Shown in pieces: positions 20,307 to 29,474 of a DNA stretch of 64,000 nucleotides (within the stretch, counting starts at the first letter, position 1; each line of letters opens with the position of its first letter). The position numbers were made by a program, and so were the translations under genes. The notes below the pieces were generated by a model. The model saw nothing but the letters and a program-made list of their open reading frames with translations. It ran no database searches and was not told the DNA's origin. This DNA comes from Pseudomonas sp. R-28-1W-6 (lineage in GTDB: Bacteria; Pseudomonadota; Gammaproteobacteria; Pseudomonadales; Pseudomonadaceae), in NCBI RefSeq assembly GCF_009799925.1, contig NZ_WELK01000004.1, forward strand, positions 62,001-126,000. The letters run 5' to 3'.

Positions 20307-20398
20307 GCGGCTCTCATGTGTCAGCCAGGCCCTTCAGCACCCGCTTTGCTTACACCAAACAATTAAGAAACAACTCAACAGAAATAAGGGGACTTAGA

Positions 20399-20671
20399 TT
20401 GAACAAGTCGGAACTGATCGATGCCATCGCCGCATCTGCTGATATCCCGAAAGCTGTTGCTGGCCGCGCGCTGGACGCAGTGATCGAATCCGTCACTGGC
20501 GCCCTGAAGGCTGGTGATTCCGTGGTGCTGGTTGGCTTCGGTACTTTCGCTGTCAAAGAGCGTGCTGCCCGCACTGGCCGCAACCCGCAGACCGGCAAGC
20601 CGATCAGCATTGCTGCTGCCAAGATCCCAGGTTTCAAAGCTGGTAAAGCCCTGAAAGACGCCGTCAACTAA
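20399..20671 (+). CDS. hupB: nucleoid protein HU-beta (TTG start)
   Basis: A 90-residue HU subunit that bends and compacts DNA as a dimer. The sequence from [20 protein letters not shown] through [20 protein letters not shown] to the C-terminus is near-identical to other Pseudomonas HU-beta proteins as I know them. The only start giving the correct N-terminus is TTG at 20399, preceded by AAGGGGA at a good distance. There is no ATG or GTG nearby that fits. It is monocistronic, with a strong promoter and two downstream hairpins. Confidence 0.96.
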   Translation: MNKSELIDAIAASADIPKAVAGRALDAVIESVTGALKAGDSVVLVGFGTFAVKERAARTGRNPQTGKPISIAAAKIPGFKAGKALKDAVN

Positions 20672-20693
20672 GCGTCTCTCTGGCCTTGCCCAT

Positions 20694-20718
20694 CCAGGTC
20701 GGGCTGGTCCCGACCTGG
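20694..20718 (+). other. hairpin in hupB 3' region
   Basis: CCAGGTCGGG pairs with CCCGACCTGG around CTGGT, 23 bp after the hupB stop. There is no T run, so it is more likely an RNA-stabilising or REP-like stem than a terminator. Confidence 0.55.
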
Positions 20719-20766
20719 TCGGAGCGGCGGTTCAGACGAGCCAAAGCCGCTCCATCAGTTACCGAG

Positions 20767-20796
20767 AAGGCGCATCCTAGGATGCGCCTTTCTTTT
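20767..20796 (+). terminator. rho-independent terminator of hupB
   Basis: AAGGCGCAT and ATGCGCCTT form a stem around CCTAGG, followed by TCTTTT. It separates hupB from ppiD. Confidence 0.88.
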
Positions 20797-20855
20797 ATCC
20801 GGATTTCACCCACGCTGCATGGCTGCTTGTTCAGCGCAGCCGTTTCGGGGGATGC

Positions 20856-22733
20856 ATGCTGCAGAATATCAGGGACAATTCACAGGGGTGGATTGCCAAG
20901 ACCATCGTCGGCGTCATCGTCGCGCTGATGGCTCTCACCGGATTCGACGCCATCGTCAACTCCGCGAGTAACAGTAAGAATGCTGCCGACGTCAATGGCG
21001 AGAAGATCACCCAGGACGCCCTCGGCAGTGCCGTCGACATGCAACGTCGCCAGTACATCCAGCAATTCGGCAAGGACTTCGATGTGTCCATGCTGGACGA
21101 CAAGATGCTGCGCGAGTCGGCGCTCAACGGTCTGATCGACCGCAACCTGCTGCTGCAGGGGGCCAAAGACTCCGGCATGGCGTTTTCCCAGGCGGCACTC
21201 GATCAGCTGATTCTGAGCATGCCGCTGTTCCAGGTGGACGGTAAGTACAACAAGGACCGCTTCCTGCAGATCATCCAGCAGGAGGGTTACACCCCGATGC
21301 AGTTCCGCCAGCGTCTGGAACAGGATGTGCTGATCAGCCAGCTGCAGGCCGGCCTGGTCGGCAGCAGCTTCCTCACCGATGCCGAGCTGAATGCCTTCGT
21401 CCGCCTGGACAAGCAGACCCGTGACTTCGCCACCCTGACCCTGCAAGCCGACGCCAAGGCGGTACAGCTCAAGGATGAGGAGCTGAAGGCCTACTACGAC
21501 GGCCATGCCGACCAGTTCATGAGCCCCGAGCAGGTGGTGCTGGACTACGTCGAGCTGAAGAAGAGCGCCTTCTTCGACCGTGTAGAGGTCAAGGATGATG
21601 AGTTGCAGGAGCAGTACCAGAAGGAAATTGCCGGGCTGGGCGAACAGCGTCAGGCTGCGCATATCCTGCTCGAGGTCAACGACAAGCTGAGCGACGAGCA
21701 GGCCAAGGCCAAGCTCGAGGACGTACGCAAGCGCCTGCAGCAGGGCGAGGACTTTGCCGCGCTGGCCAAGGAACTGTCCCAGGATCCAGGGTCGGCGGCC
21801 AATGGCGGCGACCTGGGCTATGCCGGCCCGGGCGTCTACGACCCGGCCTTCGAAGAGGCGCTGTATGCGCTCAAGCAAGGCGAAGTCTCCGCTCCGGTGC
21901 GCAGCGAGTTCGGCTGGCACCTGATCAAGCTGCTGGGCGTGCAGGCGGCTGATGTGCCGAGCTTCGACAGCCTGAAGGACAAGCTGGTCGCCGATCTCAA
22001 GGCGCCGCGTGTCGAGCAGCTGTTCGTCGAGGCCTCCAAGGCCCTCGAAGACGCCGCCTACGAGGCTGCCGATCTGGCCCAGCCGGCCCAAGAGCAGGGG
22101 CTCGAGGTGAAAACCACCACGGCCTTCGGCCGCGAGGGTGGCAGCGAGGGCGTGGCCGCCAACCGTCAGGTGATTCAGGCGGCATTCAGCGAAGATCTGC
22201 TGGAGGCTTCGGCTAACAGCGGGGCCATCGAGCTGGACCCGGATACCGTGGTGGTAGTGCGGGTCAAGGAGCACAAGAAGTCGCAACTGCTGCCGTTCGA
22301 GCAGGTCGCCTCCAGCATCCGCGAAACCCTGACCCTGCAGCGTGCCAACGAAGCGGTCAAGGCCAAGGGCGAAGCACTGCTGGCCAGCCTGCGCGAAGGC
22401 AAGACCCCGGTCGAGCAGGCCGAGCAGGGCCAGGGCTGGAAAGTCGTCGAGGCGGCGACGCGCAACCAGGAAGGCGTCGATCCGGTTCTGCTGCAGGCGC
22501 TGTTCCGCATGCCCAAGCCGGCCGACAACGGCGCACCGACCTTCACCGGTGTCAGCCTGAGCAATGGCGACTATGTGCTGCTGCGCCTGAATGGCGTCGG
22601 CCAGCCGCAGGCCGAGCTGAGCGCGGAAGAGAAGACCATGTACCGCCGCGCCCTGGCTTCGCGCCAGGGGCAGCAGGACTTCAATGCCTACCGTGCCGAG
22701 CTGAAGGAACAGGCTGACATCGAGCGTTACTGA
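20856..22733 (+). CDS. ppiD: periplasmic folding chaperone PpiD
   Basis: A 625-residue inner-membrane-anchored SurA/parvulin-type protein assisting proteins leaving the Sec channel. One N-terminal transmembrane helix (about 13-33) leaves the bulk in the periplasm. A SurA_N-like chaperone segment (about 40-190) is followed by one parvulin domain (about 265-365), marked by AAHILLEVND, NGGDLGYAGPGVYDPAFEEAL and SEFGWHLIKLLG. The long C-terminal chaperone lobe is as in E. coli PpiD (623 residues). It is convergent with fabI, with a shared bidirectional terminator. Confidence 0.95.
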   Translation: MLQNIRDNSQGWIAKTIVGVIVALMALTGFDAIVNSASNSKNAADVNGEKITQDALGSAVDMQRRQYIQQFGKDFDVSMLDDKMLRESALNGLIDRNLLLQGAKDSGMAFSQAALDQLILSMPLFQVDGKYNKDRFLQIIQQEGYTPMQFRQRLEQDVLISQLQAGLVGSSFLTDAELNAFVRLDKQTRDFATLTLQADAKAVQLKDEELKAYYDGHADQFMSPEQVVLDYVELKKSAFFDRVEVKDDELQEQYQKEIAGLGEQRQAAHILLEVNDKLSDEQAKAKLEDVRKRLQQGEDFAALAKELSQDPGSAANGGDLGYAGPGVYDPAFEEALYALKQGEVSAPVRSEFGWHLIKLLGVQAADVPSFDSLKDKLVADLKAPRVEQLFVEASKALEDAAYEAADLAQPAQEQGLEVKTTTAFGREGGSEGVAANRQVIQAAFSEDLLEASANSGAIELDPDTVVVVRVKEHKKSQLLPFEQVASSIRETLTLQRANEAVKAKGEALLASLREGKTPVEQAEQGQGWKVVEAATRNQEGVDPVLLQALFRMPKPADNGAPTFTGVSLSNGDYVLLRLNGVGQPQAELSAEEKTMYRRALASRQGQQDFNAYRAELKEQADIERY

Positions 22734-22768
22734 TCGATTGGGTCCGCCCCGCGGGGCGGATCGCCAGC

Positions 22769-22803
22769 CACAAAAAAGGCCGCGTGATGCGGCCTTTTTT
22801 GTG
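22769..22803. terminator. bidirectional terminator between ppiD and fabI
   Basis: A 15-bp stem (CACAAAAAAGGCCGC with GCGGCCTTTTTTGTG) has A and T runs on both sides and so can stop transcripts from either gene. A second GC-rich hairpin (GTCCGCCCC/GGGGCGGAT) precedes it at about 22742. Confidence 0.93.
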
Positions 22804-22822
22804 GGCGAGGATCGAGTCAGGC

Positions 22823-23617
22823 TCAGTCTTCGATGTTGCCCATGGCGGTGGTGTTGAAGCCGCCGTCGACATACATGATCTCGCCGCTGATGCCCGAGGC
22901 CAGGTCGGAGCAGAGGAAGGCGCCGGCGTTGCCGACTTCCTCGATGGTCACGTTGCGACGCAGCGGGGTCTGCTTCTCGTTGGCGGCGAGCATCTTGCGG
23001 AAGCTCTTGATGCCGCTTGCCGCCAGGGTGCGGATCGGGCCGGCGGAGATGCAGTTGACGCGGGTGCCTTCCGGGCCGAGGCTGCCGGCCAGGTAGCGCA
23101 CGCCGGCTTCCAGGCTGGCCTTGGCCATGCCCATCACGTTGTAGTTGGGCATGGTGCGTTCCGCGCCCAGGTAGGACAGGGTTAGCAGGCTGCCGTTGCG
23201 GCCCTGCATCAGCTCGCGGCCGGCCTTGGCCAGGGCGACGAAGCTGTAGGCGCTGATGTCGTGGGCGATCTTGAAGCCTTCGCGGGTGGTGACTGCGGTG
23301 AAGTCGCCGTCCAGCTGGTCACCGGGGGCGAAACCGACCGAGTGGACGATGCAGTCCAGGCCGTCCCATTTCTTGGCCAGTTCGGCGAAGACCGTGGCGA
23401 TTTCCTCGTCATTGGCCACGTCGCAGGGGAAGCACAGTTCGGGGCCCGAGCCCCAGCCGGCGGCGAATTCCTCGACGCGGCCTTTCAGCTTTTCGTTCTG
23501 GTAGGTGAAGGCGAGCTCGGCGCCCTCGCGATGCATGGCGGCGGCGATGCCCGAGGCAATCGACAGTTTGCTGGCCACGCCAACGATCAGTACGCGCTTA
23601 CCGGCGAGAAAACCCAT
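22823..23617 (-). CDS. fabI: enoyl-[acyl-carrier-protein] reductase [NADH]
   Basis: A 264-residue NADH-dependent reductase completing each cycle of fatty-acid elongation, and the target of triclosan. The SDR fold has a Gly-rich [13 protein letters not shown] loop and the FabI active-site Tyr149, Tyr159 and Lys166, with the Y-x6-K spacing. It lies 20 bp downstream of yejF on the same strand and could be partly co-transcribed with the peptide importer operon, though its own promoter in the yejF end is equally possible. A strong terminator follows. Confidence 0.97.
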   Translation of the reverse strand: MGFLAGKRVLIVGVASKLSIASGIAAAMHREGAELAFTYQNEKLKGRVEEFAAGWGSGPELCFPCDVANDEEIATVFAELAKKWDGLDCIVHSVGFAPGDQLDGDFTAVTTREGFKIAHDISAYSFVALAKAGRELMQGRNGSLLTLSYLGAERTMPNYNVMGMAKASLEAGVRYLAGSLGPEGTRVNCISAGPIRTLAASGIKSFRKMLAANEKQTPLRRNVTIEEVGNAGAFLCSDLASGISGEIMYVDGGFNTTAMGNIED

Positions 23618-23637
23618 GTGCTTTGTTCCTCTTCTGA

Positions 23638-25251
23638 TTAATCGGCCTTGCCGGGAGCCATGAAGGCGGCTTCCAGCAACTGCCGGGTATAGGTGTGCTG
23701 CGGGGTGGCGAAGATCGTGTCGGCCAGGCCTTGTTCCACCACCTTGCCCTGTTTGACCACCATCAGCTGGTGGCTCAGGGCCCTGACCACCGCCAGGTCG
23801 TGGCTGATGAACAGGTAGGTCAGGTTGTACTTGGCCTGCAACGAGCGCAACAACTCCACCACTTGGCGCTGCACCGTACGGTCGAGCGCCGAAGTGGGCT
23901 CGTCCAACAGAATCAGCGCCGGTTTCAGCACCAGTGCCCGGGCAATGGCAATCCGCTGCCGTTGCCCGCCGGAAAACTCGTGGGGGTAGCGATGCCGGGT
24001 TTCCGGATCCAGACCTACTTCCACAAGCGCGTCGATGACCGCCTGTTCCTGCTCCGCCGGCGTCCCCATGCGGTGGATATCCAGGCCTTCGCCAACGATC
24101 TGCCCGACCGACATGCGCGGGCTGAGGCTGCCGAAGGGGTCCTGGAACACCACCTGCATCTGCCGCCGCAACGGCCTCACGGCCTGTTGCGACAACCCGT
24201 CCAGCGCCTGGCCCTGGAAGCGGATGGCGCCCTGGCTGCCGAGCAGCCGCAGGATCGCCAGGCCGAGGGTGGACTTGCCGGAACCGCTTTCACCGACTAT
24301 GCCCAGGGTCTGACCCTGGGGCAGGCTGAAATTGATGCCGTCCACCGCCTTCACATGGTCGACCGTACGGCGCAGCAGCCCTTTCTTGATCGGGAACCAC
24401 ACGCGCAGGTCGTCCACTTCCAACAGCGGCGGGCCGGCAGGGTTGGCTGCCGGGCCGCCGCTGGGCTCGGCGCCGAGCAATTCCTGGGTATAGGGATGCT
24501 GCGGCGCATGGAACAATTCGTCACACGACGCCTGTTCGACGATGCGACCGCGCTGCATGACACATACGCGGTGCGCGATTCGTCGCACCAGGTTGAGATC
24601 GTGGCTGATCAGCAGCAGCGACATGCCCAGGCGCGCCTGCAGATCCTTGAGCAGCTCGAGGATCTTCAGCTGCACGGTGACGTCCAGCGCGGTGGTCGGC
24701 TCGTCGGCGATCAGCAGCTCCGGCTCGTTGGCCAGGGCCATGGCGATCACCACGCGCTGGCGCTGGCCGCCGGACAGTTCATGCGGGTAGGCGCGCAGGC
24801 GCTTGTGCGGCTCGGGGATGCCGACCAGCTCGAGCAGCTCCAGGGTGCGCGCGGTGGCGGCCTTGCCGGAGAGGCCCTTGTGCAGGGCGAGGACTTCGTT
24901 GATCTGCTTGCCGATGGTGTGCAGCGGGTTGAGCGAGGTCATCGGCTCCTGGAACACCATGGCGATGCGGTTGCCACGGATGCCGCGCAGCTTGGCCTCG
25001 CTGAGCTGGAGCAGGTCCTGCTCGCCATAGTGGATGCTGCCGATCGGGTGGCGGGCGAGCGGGTAGGGCAGCAGGCGCAGGATCGAGTGGGCGGTGACCG
25101 ACTTGCCCGAGCCGCTTTCGCCGACCAGGGCCAGGGTTTCGCCGCGTCGGATGTCGAAGCTGACGCCTTCGACCACGCGCTGGACGAGGCTGCCGGTGAC
25201 GAACTCGACGGCCAGGTCGCGCACTTCGATGAGGTTGTTCGCGTCGGTCAT
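23638..25251 (-). CDS. yejF: duplicated ABC transporter ATPase, YejF type
   Basis: A 537-residue cytoplasmic ATPase with two fused nucleotide-binding domains. Both Walker A motifs read GESGSGKS. Signature motifs are LSGGQRQR in the first half and FSGGQRQR in the second, with Walker B LLIADEPT and LILLDEPT. This is the arrangement of E. coli YejF, which powers import of oligopeptides and microcin C with YejABE. I used the ATG at 25251, which has GAGGAAAT upstream and begins 1 bp after the yejE stop; an earlier start would lie inside yejE. It is last in the operon. Confidence 0.95.
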   Translation of the reverse strand: MTDANNLIEVRDLAVEFVTGSLVQRVVEGVSFDIRRGETLALVGESGSGKSVTAHSILRLLPYPLARHPIGSIHYGEQDLLQLSEAKLRGIRGNRIAMVFQEPMTSLNPLHTIGKQINEVLALHKGLSGKAATARTLELLELVGIPEPHKRLRAYPHELSGGQRQRVVIAMALANEPELLIADEPTTALDVTVQLKILELLKDLQARLGMSLLLISHDLNLVRRIAHRVCVMQRGRIVEQASCDELFHAPQHPYTQELLGAEPSGGPAANPAGPPLLEVDDLRVWFPIKKGLLRRTVDHVKAVDGINFSLPQGQTLGIVGESGSGKSTLGLAILRLLGSQGAIRFQGQALDGLSQQAVRPLRRQMQVVFQDPFGSLSPRMSVGQIVGEGLDIHRMGTPAEQEQAVIDALVEVGLDPETRHRYPHEFSGGQRQRIAIARALVLKPALILLDEPTSALDRTVQRQVVELLRSLQAKYNLTYLFISHDLAVVRALSHQLMVVKQGKVVEQGLADTIFATPQHTYTRQLLEAAFMAPGKAD

Positions 25252-25252
25252 C

Positions 25253-26272
25253 TCATTTCCTCGGGTCGAAGGCATCGCGCGCGGCTTCGCCGATGAACAC
25301 CAGCAGGCTGAGCATCAACGCCAGCACGGCGAAGGCGCTGATCCCCAGCCAGGGCGCCTGCAGGTTGGACTTGCCCTGGGCCACCAGCTCGCCCAGCGAC
25401 GGCGCGCCGGGCGGCAGGCCGAAGCCTAGGAAGTCCAGGGCGGTCAGGGTGCCGATCGCACCGGTGAGGATGAACGGCATGAAGGTCATGGTCGAGACCA
25501 TGGCATTGGGCAGGATATGGCGGAACATGATGGCGCCGTTCTGCATGCCCAGGGCGCGCGCCGCGCGCACATATTCCAGGTTGCGCCCGCGGAGGAACTC
25601 GGCGCGCACCACATCGACCAGGCTCATCCAGGAAAACAGCAGCATGATGCCCAGCAGCCACCAGAAGTTCGGCTGCACGAAGCTGGCCAGGATGATCAGC
25701 AGGTAGAGCACCGGCAGGCCCGACCAGATTTCCAGGAAGCGCTGGCCGACTAGGTCGACCCAGCCGCCATAGAAGCCCTGCAGGGCGCCGGCGAACACGC
25801 CGATCAGCGAGCTGAGCAGGGTCAGTACCAGGGCGAACAGCACCGACACGCGGAAGCCGTAGATCACCCGCGCCAGCACGTCGCGGCCTTGGTCGTCGGT
25901 GCCCAGCCAGTTCTGCGCCGAGGGTGGCGCGGGCGCCGGCACCTGCAGTTCGTAGTTGATGCTGGAGTAGTCGAAGGGGATCGGCGGCCAGAGCATCCAG
26001 CCGTCCTTCGCGGCGATCAGCTCGCGGATGTAGGGGCTCTTGTAGTTGGCCTGCAGCGGGAACTCGCCACCGAAGGTGGTTTCCGGGTAGCGCTTGAGCA
26101 CCGGGAAGAACCATTCGCCGTCATAGCGCACGGCCAGCGGCTTGTCGTTGGCGATCAGCTCGGCACCGAGGCTGAGGATGAACAGGCCGAGGAACAGCCA
26201 CAGCGACCACCAGCCGCGCTTGTTGCTTTTGAACCGGGCGAAGCGCCGTTGGTTGAGCGGGGAGAGTTTCAT
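25253..26272 (-). CDS. yejE: ABC transporter permease, YejE type
   Basis: A 339-residue inner-membrane permease of the oligopeptide family (DppC-like) with about six helices. A large periplasmic loop after the first helix (about 45-115) is typical of YejE. The EAA motif region reads [25 protein letters not shown] (about 233-257). It pairs with YejB to form the channel. It starts 1 bp after the yejB stop. Confidence 0.95.
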   Translation of the reverse strand: MKLSPLNQRRFARFKSNKRGWWSLWLFLGLFILSLGAELIANDKPLAVRYDGEWFFPVLKRYPETTFGGEFPLQANYKSPYIRELIAAKDGWMLWPPIPFDYSSINYELQVPAPAPPSAQNWLGTDDQGRDVLARVIYGFRVSVLFALVLTLLSSLIGVFAGALQGFYGGWVDLVGQRFLEIWSGLPVLYLLIILASFVQPNFWWLLGIMLLFSWMSLVDVVRAEFLRGRNLEYVRAARALGMQNGAIMFRHILPNAMVSTMTFMPFILTGAIGTLTALDFLGFGLPPGAPSLGELVAQGKSNLQAPWLGISAFAVLALMLSLLVFIGEAARDAFDPRK

Positions 26273-26273
26273 C

Positions 26274-27359
26274 TCAGTTCTCCCGGCTTTCGAAGTCGAT
26301 GCGCGGATCGACCAGGGTGTAGGTGATGTCGCCGATGAGTTTCACGACCAGTCCCAGCAAGGTGAAGATGAACAGGGTGCCGAACACCACCGGATAGTCG
26401 CGGTTGATCGCCGCCTCGAAGCTCATCAGGCCCAGGCCGTCGAGGGAGAAGATCACCTCGATCAGCAGGGAGCCGGTGAAGAAGATGCCGATGAAGGCCG
26501 AGGGGAAGCCGGCGATGATGATCAGCATGGCGTTACGGAACACGTGGCCGTAGAGCACGCTGGTGTTGCTCAGGCCCTTGGCGCGGGCGGTGACCACGTA
26601 CTGCTTGCCGATCTCGTCGAGGAAGCTGTTCTTGGTCAGCAGGGTCAGGGTGGCGAAGTTGCCGATCACCAGGGCCGTCACCGGCAGAGCCAGGTGCCAG
26701 AAGTAGTCGAGCAGCTTGCCGCCCAGGCTCAGCTCGTCGAAGTTGGCCGAGGTCAGCCCGCGCAGGGGGAACCAGTCCCAGTAGCTGCCGCCGGCGAACA
26801 GCACGATCAGCAGGATGGCGAAGAGGAATGCCGGGATGGCGTAGCCGATGATGATCGCGGTGCTGGTCCAGACGTCGAAGGCGCTGCCGTGGCGGGTGGC
26901 CTTGGCGATGCCTAAGGGGATCGACACCAGGTACATGATCAGGGTGCTCCACAGCCCCAGGGAGATCGACACCGGCATCTTCTCCAGCACCAGGTCGATC
27001 ACGCTGGCGTCGCGGAAGAAGCTCTCGCCGAAGTCCAGCTGGGCGTAGTTCTTCAGCATCAGCCAGAAGCGCTCGGGGGCCGACTTGTCGAAGCCGTACA
27101 TCTTCTCGATTTCTTCGATCAGCTTGGGGTCCAGGCCCTGGGCGCCGCGGTAGGTGGAGCCGGCCACGGAGACCTCGCCGCCACCGCCGGAGATGCGCCC
27201 GGTGGCGCCGCCGGCGGCGGCATCGAAGCCCTCCAGCTTGGCGATCATCTGCTCCACCGGCCCGCCGGGGGCGGCCTGGACGATGAGGAAGTTGATCAGC
27301 AGGATGCCGAACAGGGTCGGGATGATCAGCAGCAGGCGGCGCAGGATGTAGGCGAGCAT
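26274..27359 (-). CDS. yejB: ABC transporter permease, YejB type
   Basis: A 361-residue DppB-like permease with an N-terminal helix starting [16 protein letters not shown], a Gly-rich periplasmic insert (about 50-70) typical of YejB, and five further helices. The EAA loop includes [20 protein letters not shown]. It begins directly after the stop of the second binding-protein gene with no gap, so translation is coupled. Confidence 0.95.
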   Translation of the reverse strand: MLAYILRRLLLIIPTLFGILLINFLIVQAAPGGPVEQMIAKLEGFDAAAGGATGRISGGGGEVSVAGSTYRGAQGLDPKLIEEIEKMYGFDKSAPERFWLMLKNYAQLDFGESFFRDASVIDLVLEKMPVSISLGLWSTLIMYLVSIPLGIAKATRHGSAFDVWTSTAIIIGYAIPAFLFAILLIVLFAGGSYWDWFPLRGLTSANFDELSLGGKLLDYFWHLALPVTALVIGNFATLTLLTKNSFLDEIGKQYVVTARAKGLSNTSVLYGHVFRNAMLIIIAGFPSAFIGIFFTGSLLIEVIFSLDGLGLMSFEAAINRDYPVVFGTLFIFTLLGLVVKLIGDITYTLVDPRIDFESREN

Positions 27360-29474
27360 TCAGCGAACTTCCTCGGCCGGCGCGGTCGGGCTGGGTTCTG
27401 CGGCGCCGACCGGGCGTTCTTCCCACCAGGTCATCAGGCCGTAGTCGTACAGCGGCGTCACCGCCGGGCGGCCGAAGCGCTTCCAGTAGGCCACGCGCCA
27501 GGTGTCGACGTAGTAGTTGGGCACCACGTAGTGGCCCCACAGCAGCACGCGGTCGAGGGCGCGCGCATGGTTGATCAGCGCCTGGCGCGAATCGGCGCGG
27601 ATCAGGCCCTCCACCAGCTGGTCGATGGCCGGGTCGCGCAGGCCGATCAGGTTGCTGCTGCCGGGGTTGTCGGCGCTGCTGGAGTGCCAGAAGTCCAGCT
27701 GCTCGTTGCCCGGCGAGCTGGATTGCGGCCAGATCGCCGAGGTCATGTCGAAGTCGCGCGAGCGCAGGCGGTTGATGAACTGCGAGGTGTCGACCCGGCG
27801 GATCTGCAGGTCGATGCCCAGCTCGGCCAGGTTGCGCTTGAACGGCAGAATCACTCGCTCCAGGTTGGCCTGGTAGTTGAGGAACTCGAAGGCCAGCTGC
27901 TTGCCCTGGGCATCGATCATCTTGTCGTCTTCGATGCGGTAGCCGGCCTCGGTAAGCAACTGGTAGGCGCGCCGGCTCTGCTCGCGGATGATGCCGCTGG
28001 CGTCGCTGACCGGCGGCTTGAACTCGGTGGTGAAGACCTCCGGCGGCACTTTCCCGCGCAGCGGTTCGAGCAGCTTCAGCTCCTCGCTGTCCGGCAGGCC
28101 GCGGGCGGCCATTTCCGAGTTCTCGAAGTAGCTGTGGGTGCGCTTGTAGGCGTTGTGGAACAGCTGCTTGCTGGCCCATTCGAAGTCGAACAGCAGGGCG
28201 ATCGCCTCGCGCACCCGGCGATCCTGGAAGATCGGCCGACGGGTGTTGAACACGTAGCCCTGCATGCCCACCGGGTTGTGGTTGGGAATCGCCTGCTGGA
28301 CGAACTTGCCGGCGCGCAGGGCCGGGGAGTCGTAACCGGTGGTCCAGTCCTTGGCCGAGTATTCGAGGTTGACGTCGAACTGTCCGGCCTTGAAGGCCTC
28401 CAGGGCCACCGAGCTGTCGCGGTAGTAGTCCATGTCGATGCGCGCGAAGTTGTACAGGCCGCGCGCCACCGGCAGGTCCCGGGCCCACCAGTCCGGGTTG
28501 CGTTCGAAGCGGATCGAGCTGCCCGGGGCGATCTTGCTGATGTGGTAGGGGCCGCTGCCCAGCGGCGCCTCCAGGCTGGTTTCGGCGAAATTGCGCTTGG
28601 CCGGCAGCAGCTTGAGCTGGGCCAGGCTGTCGAGCACGGCCTGGGCGGGCTGGCGCGGGAAGCTCAGCTCTAGGCTGGACTCATCGAGGGCCTTGAGCTG
28701 TTCGGCCGCTGGCAGCTCGGGGTTGCCGGCGGCCAGTTGCTCGTAGTTGCGGCGGATGCTGTCGACCGGCAGGGTCTGGGTGCCGTCCAGCGCCTTGATC
28801 AGCAGCTTGCCGTCCGCCTGCACGGTGAGGCTGGCCAGCTGGTCGAGCCGCTGCGCGCTGTCGGCCTGGCTGGCGTCCAGTTCGTTCCACCAGTGCTTGG
28901 GCAGAATCTCCAGCTGGCCGAGGATCAGCGGCAGTTCGCGGTTGCCCGTGTGCTTGAAGTCGAAGCGCACGCGGCGCGCGTCTTCGGCCACCACCTGGGC
29001 CACGTCGGCGTAATAGTGGCGGTACTGCGGGTGACCGTGCTTGACCAGGGCGTTGAAGGTAAACACCACGTCCGCGGCGGTGACCGGCACGCCGTCGTGG
29101 AAGCGTGCCTTGGGGTTCAGGTAGAAGCGCACGAAGCTGTTGTCCGCGGCCTTCTCGATCTTCTCGGCGAGCAGGCCGTACTCGGTGAAGGGTTCGTCCA
29201 GCGAGCGGTAGGTCAGGCTGTCGTAGATCAGGCCGATGCGGTCGGCGACGTTGCCCTTGGGGATGAACGGGTTGAGGCTGTCGAAGCCGCCCAGGCCGGG
29301 CAGGCGCAGGGTGCCGCCCTTGGGCGCGTCCGGGTTGACGTAGGCGAAGTGCTGGAAGCCGGCCGGGTACTTGGCCGGCTCGCCATACAGGGTCAGCGCG
29401 TGCTGCGGGGCCGCCTGGGCCAGGCCGGCGAGCAGCAGCAGGCCGGCACCGAGGGTGCGCAGGGGATTCGTCAT
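27360..29474 (-). CDS. extracellular solute-binding protein, YejA-like, with a large insertion
   Basis: A 704-residue periplasmic binding protein (SBP_bac_5 family) with a signal peptide (residues 1-22, ending AQAA). Family landmarks are VNPDAPKGGTLR (46-57), KARFHDGVPVTAADVVFTFN and LEAPLGSGPYHIS (301-313). Compared with the paralogue encoded just upstream, it has about 95 extra residues between LPKHWW and the GSGPY block (about 199-295), rich in Leu, Ala and Glu. Start ATG 29474 overlaps the previous stop as ATGA. With its paralogue and YejBEF it should import peptides. The insertion could alter ligand choice. Confidence 0.93.
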   Translation of the reverse strand: MTNPLRTLGAGLLLLAGLAQAAPQHALTLYGEPAKYPAGFQHFAYVNPDAPKGGTLRLPGLGGFDSLNPFIPKGNVADRIGLIYDSLTYRSLDEPFTEYGLLAEKIEKAADNSFVRFYLNPKARFHDGVPVTAADVVFTFNALVKHGHPQYRHYYADVAQVVAEDARRVRFDFKHTGNRELPLILGQLEILPKHWWNELDASQADSAQRLDQLASLTVQADGKLLIKALDGTQTLPVDSIRRNYEQLAAGNPELPAAEQLKALDESSLELSFPRQPAQAVLDSLAQLKLLPAKRNFAETSLEAPLGSGPYHISKIAPGSSIRFERNPDWWARDLPVARGLYNFARIDMDYYRDSSVALEAFKAGQFDVNLEYSAKDWTTGYDSPALRAGKFVQQAIPNHNPVGMQGYVFNTRRPIFQDRRVREAIALLFDFEWASKQLFHNAYKRTHSYFENSEMAARGLPDSEELKLLEPLRGKVPPEVFTTEFKPPVSDASGIIREQSRRAYQLLTEAGYRIEDDKMIDAQGKQLAFEFLNYQANLERVILPFKRNLAELGIDLQIRRVDTSQFINRLRSRDFDMTSAIWPQSSSPGNEQLDFWHSSSADNPGSSNLIGLRDPAIDQLVEGLIRADSRQALINHARALDRVLLWGHYVVPNYYVDTWRVAYWKRFGRPAVTPLYDYGLMTWWEERPVGAAEPSPTAPAEEVR

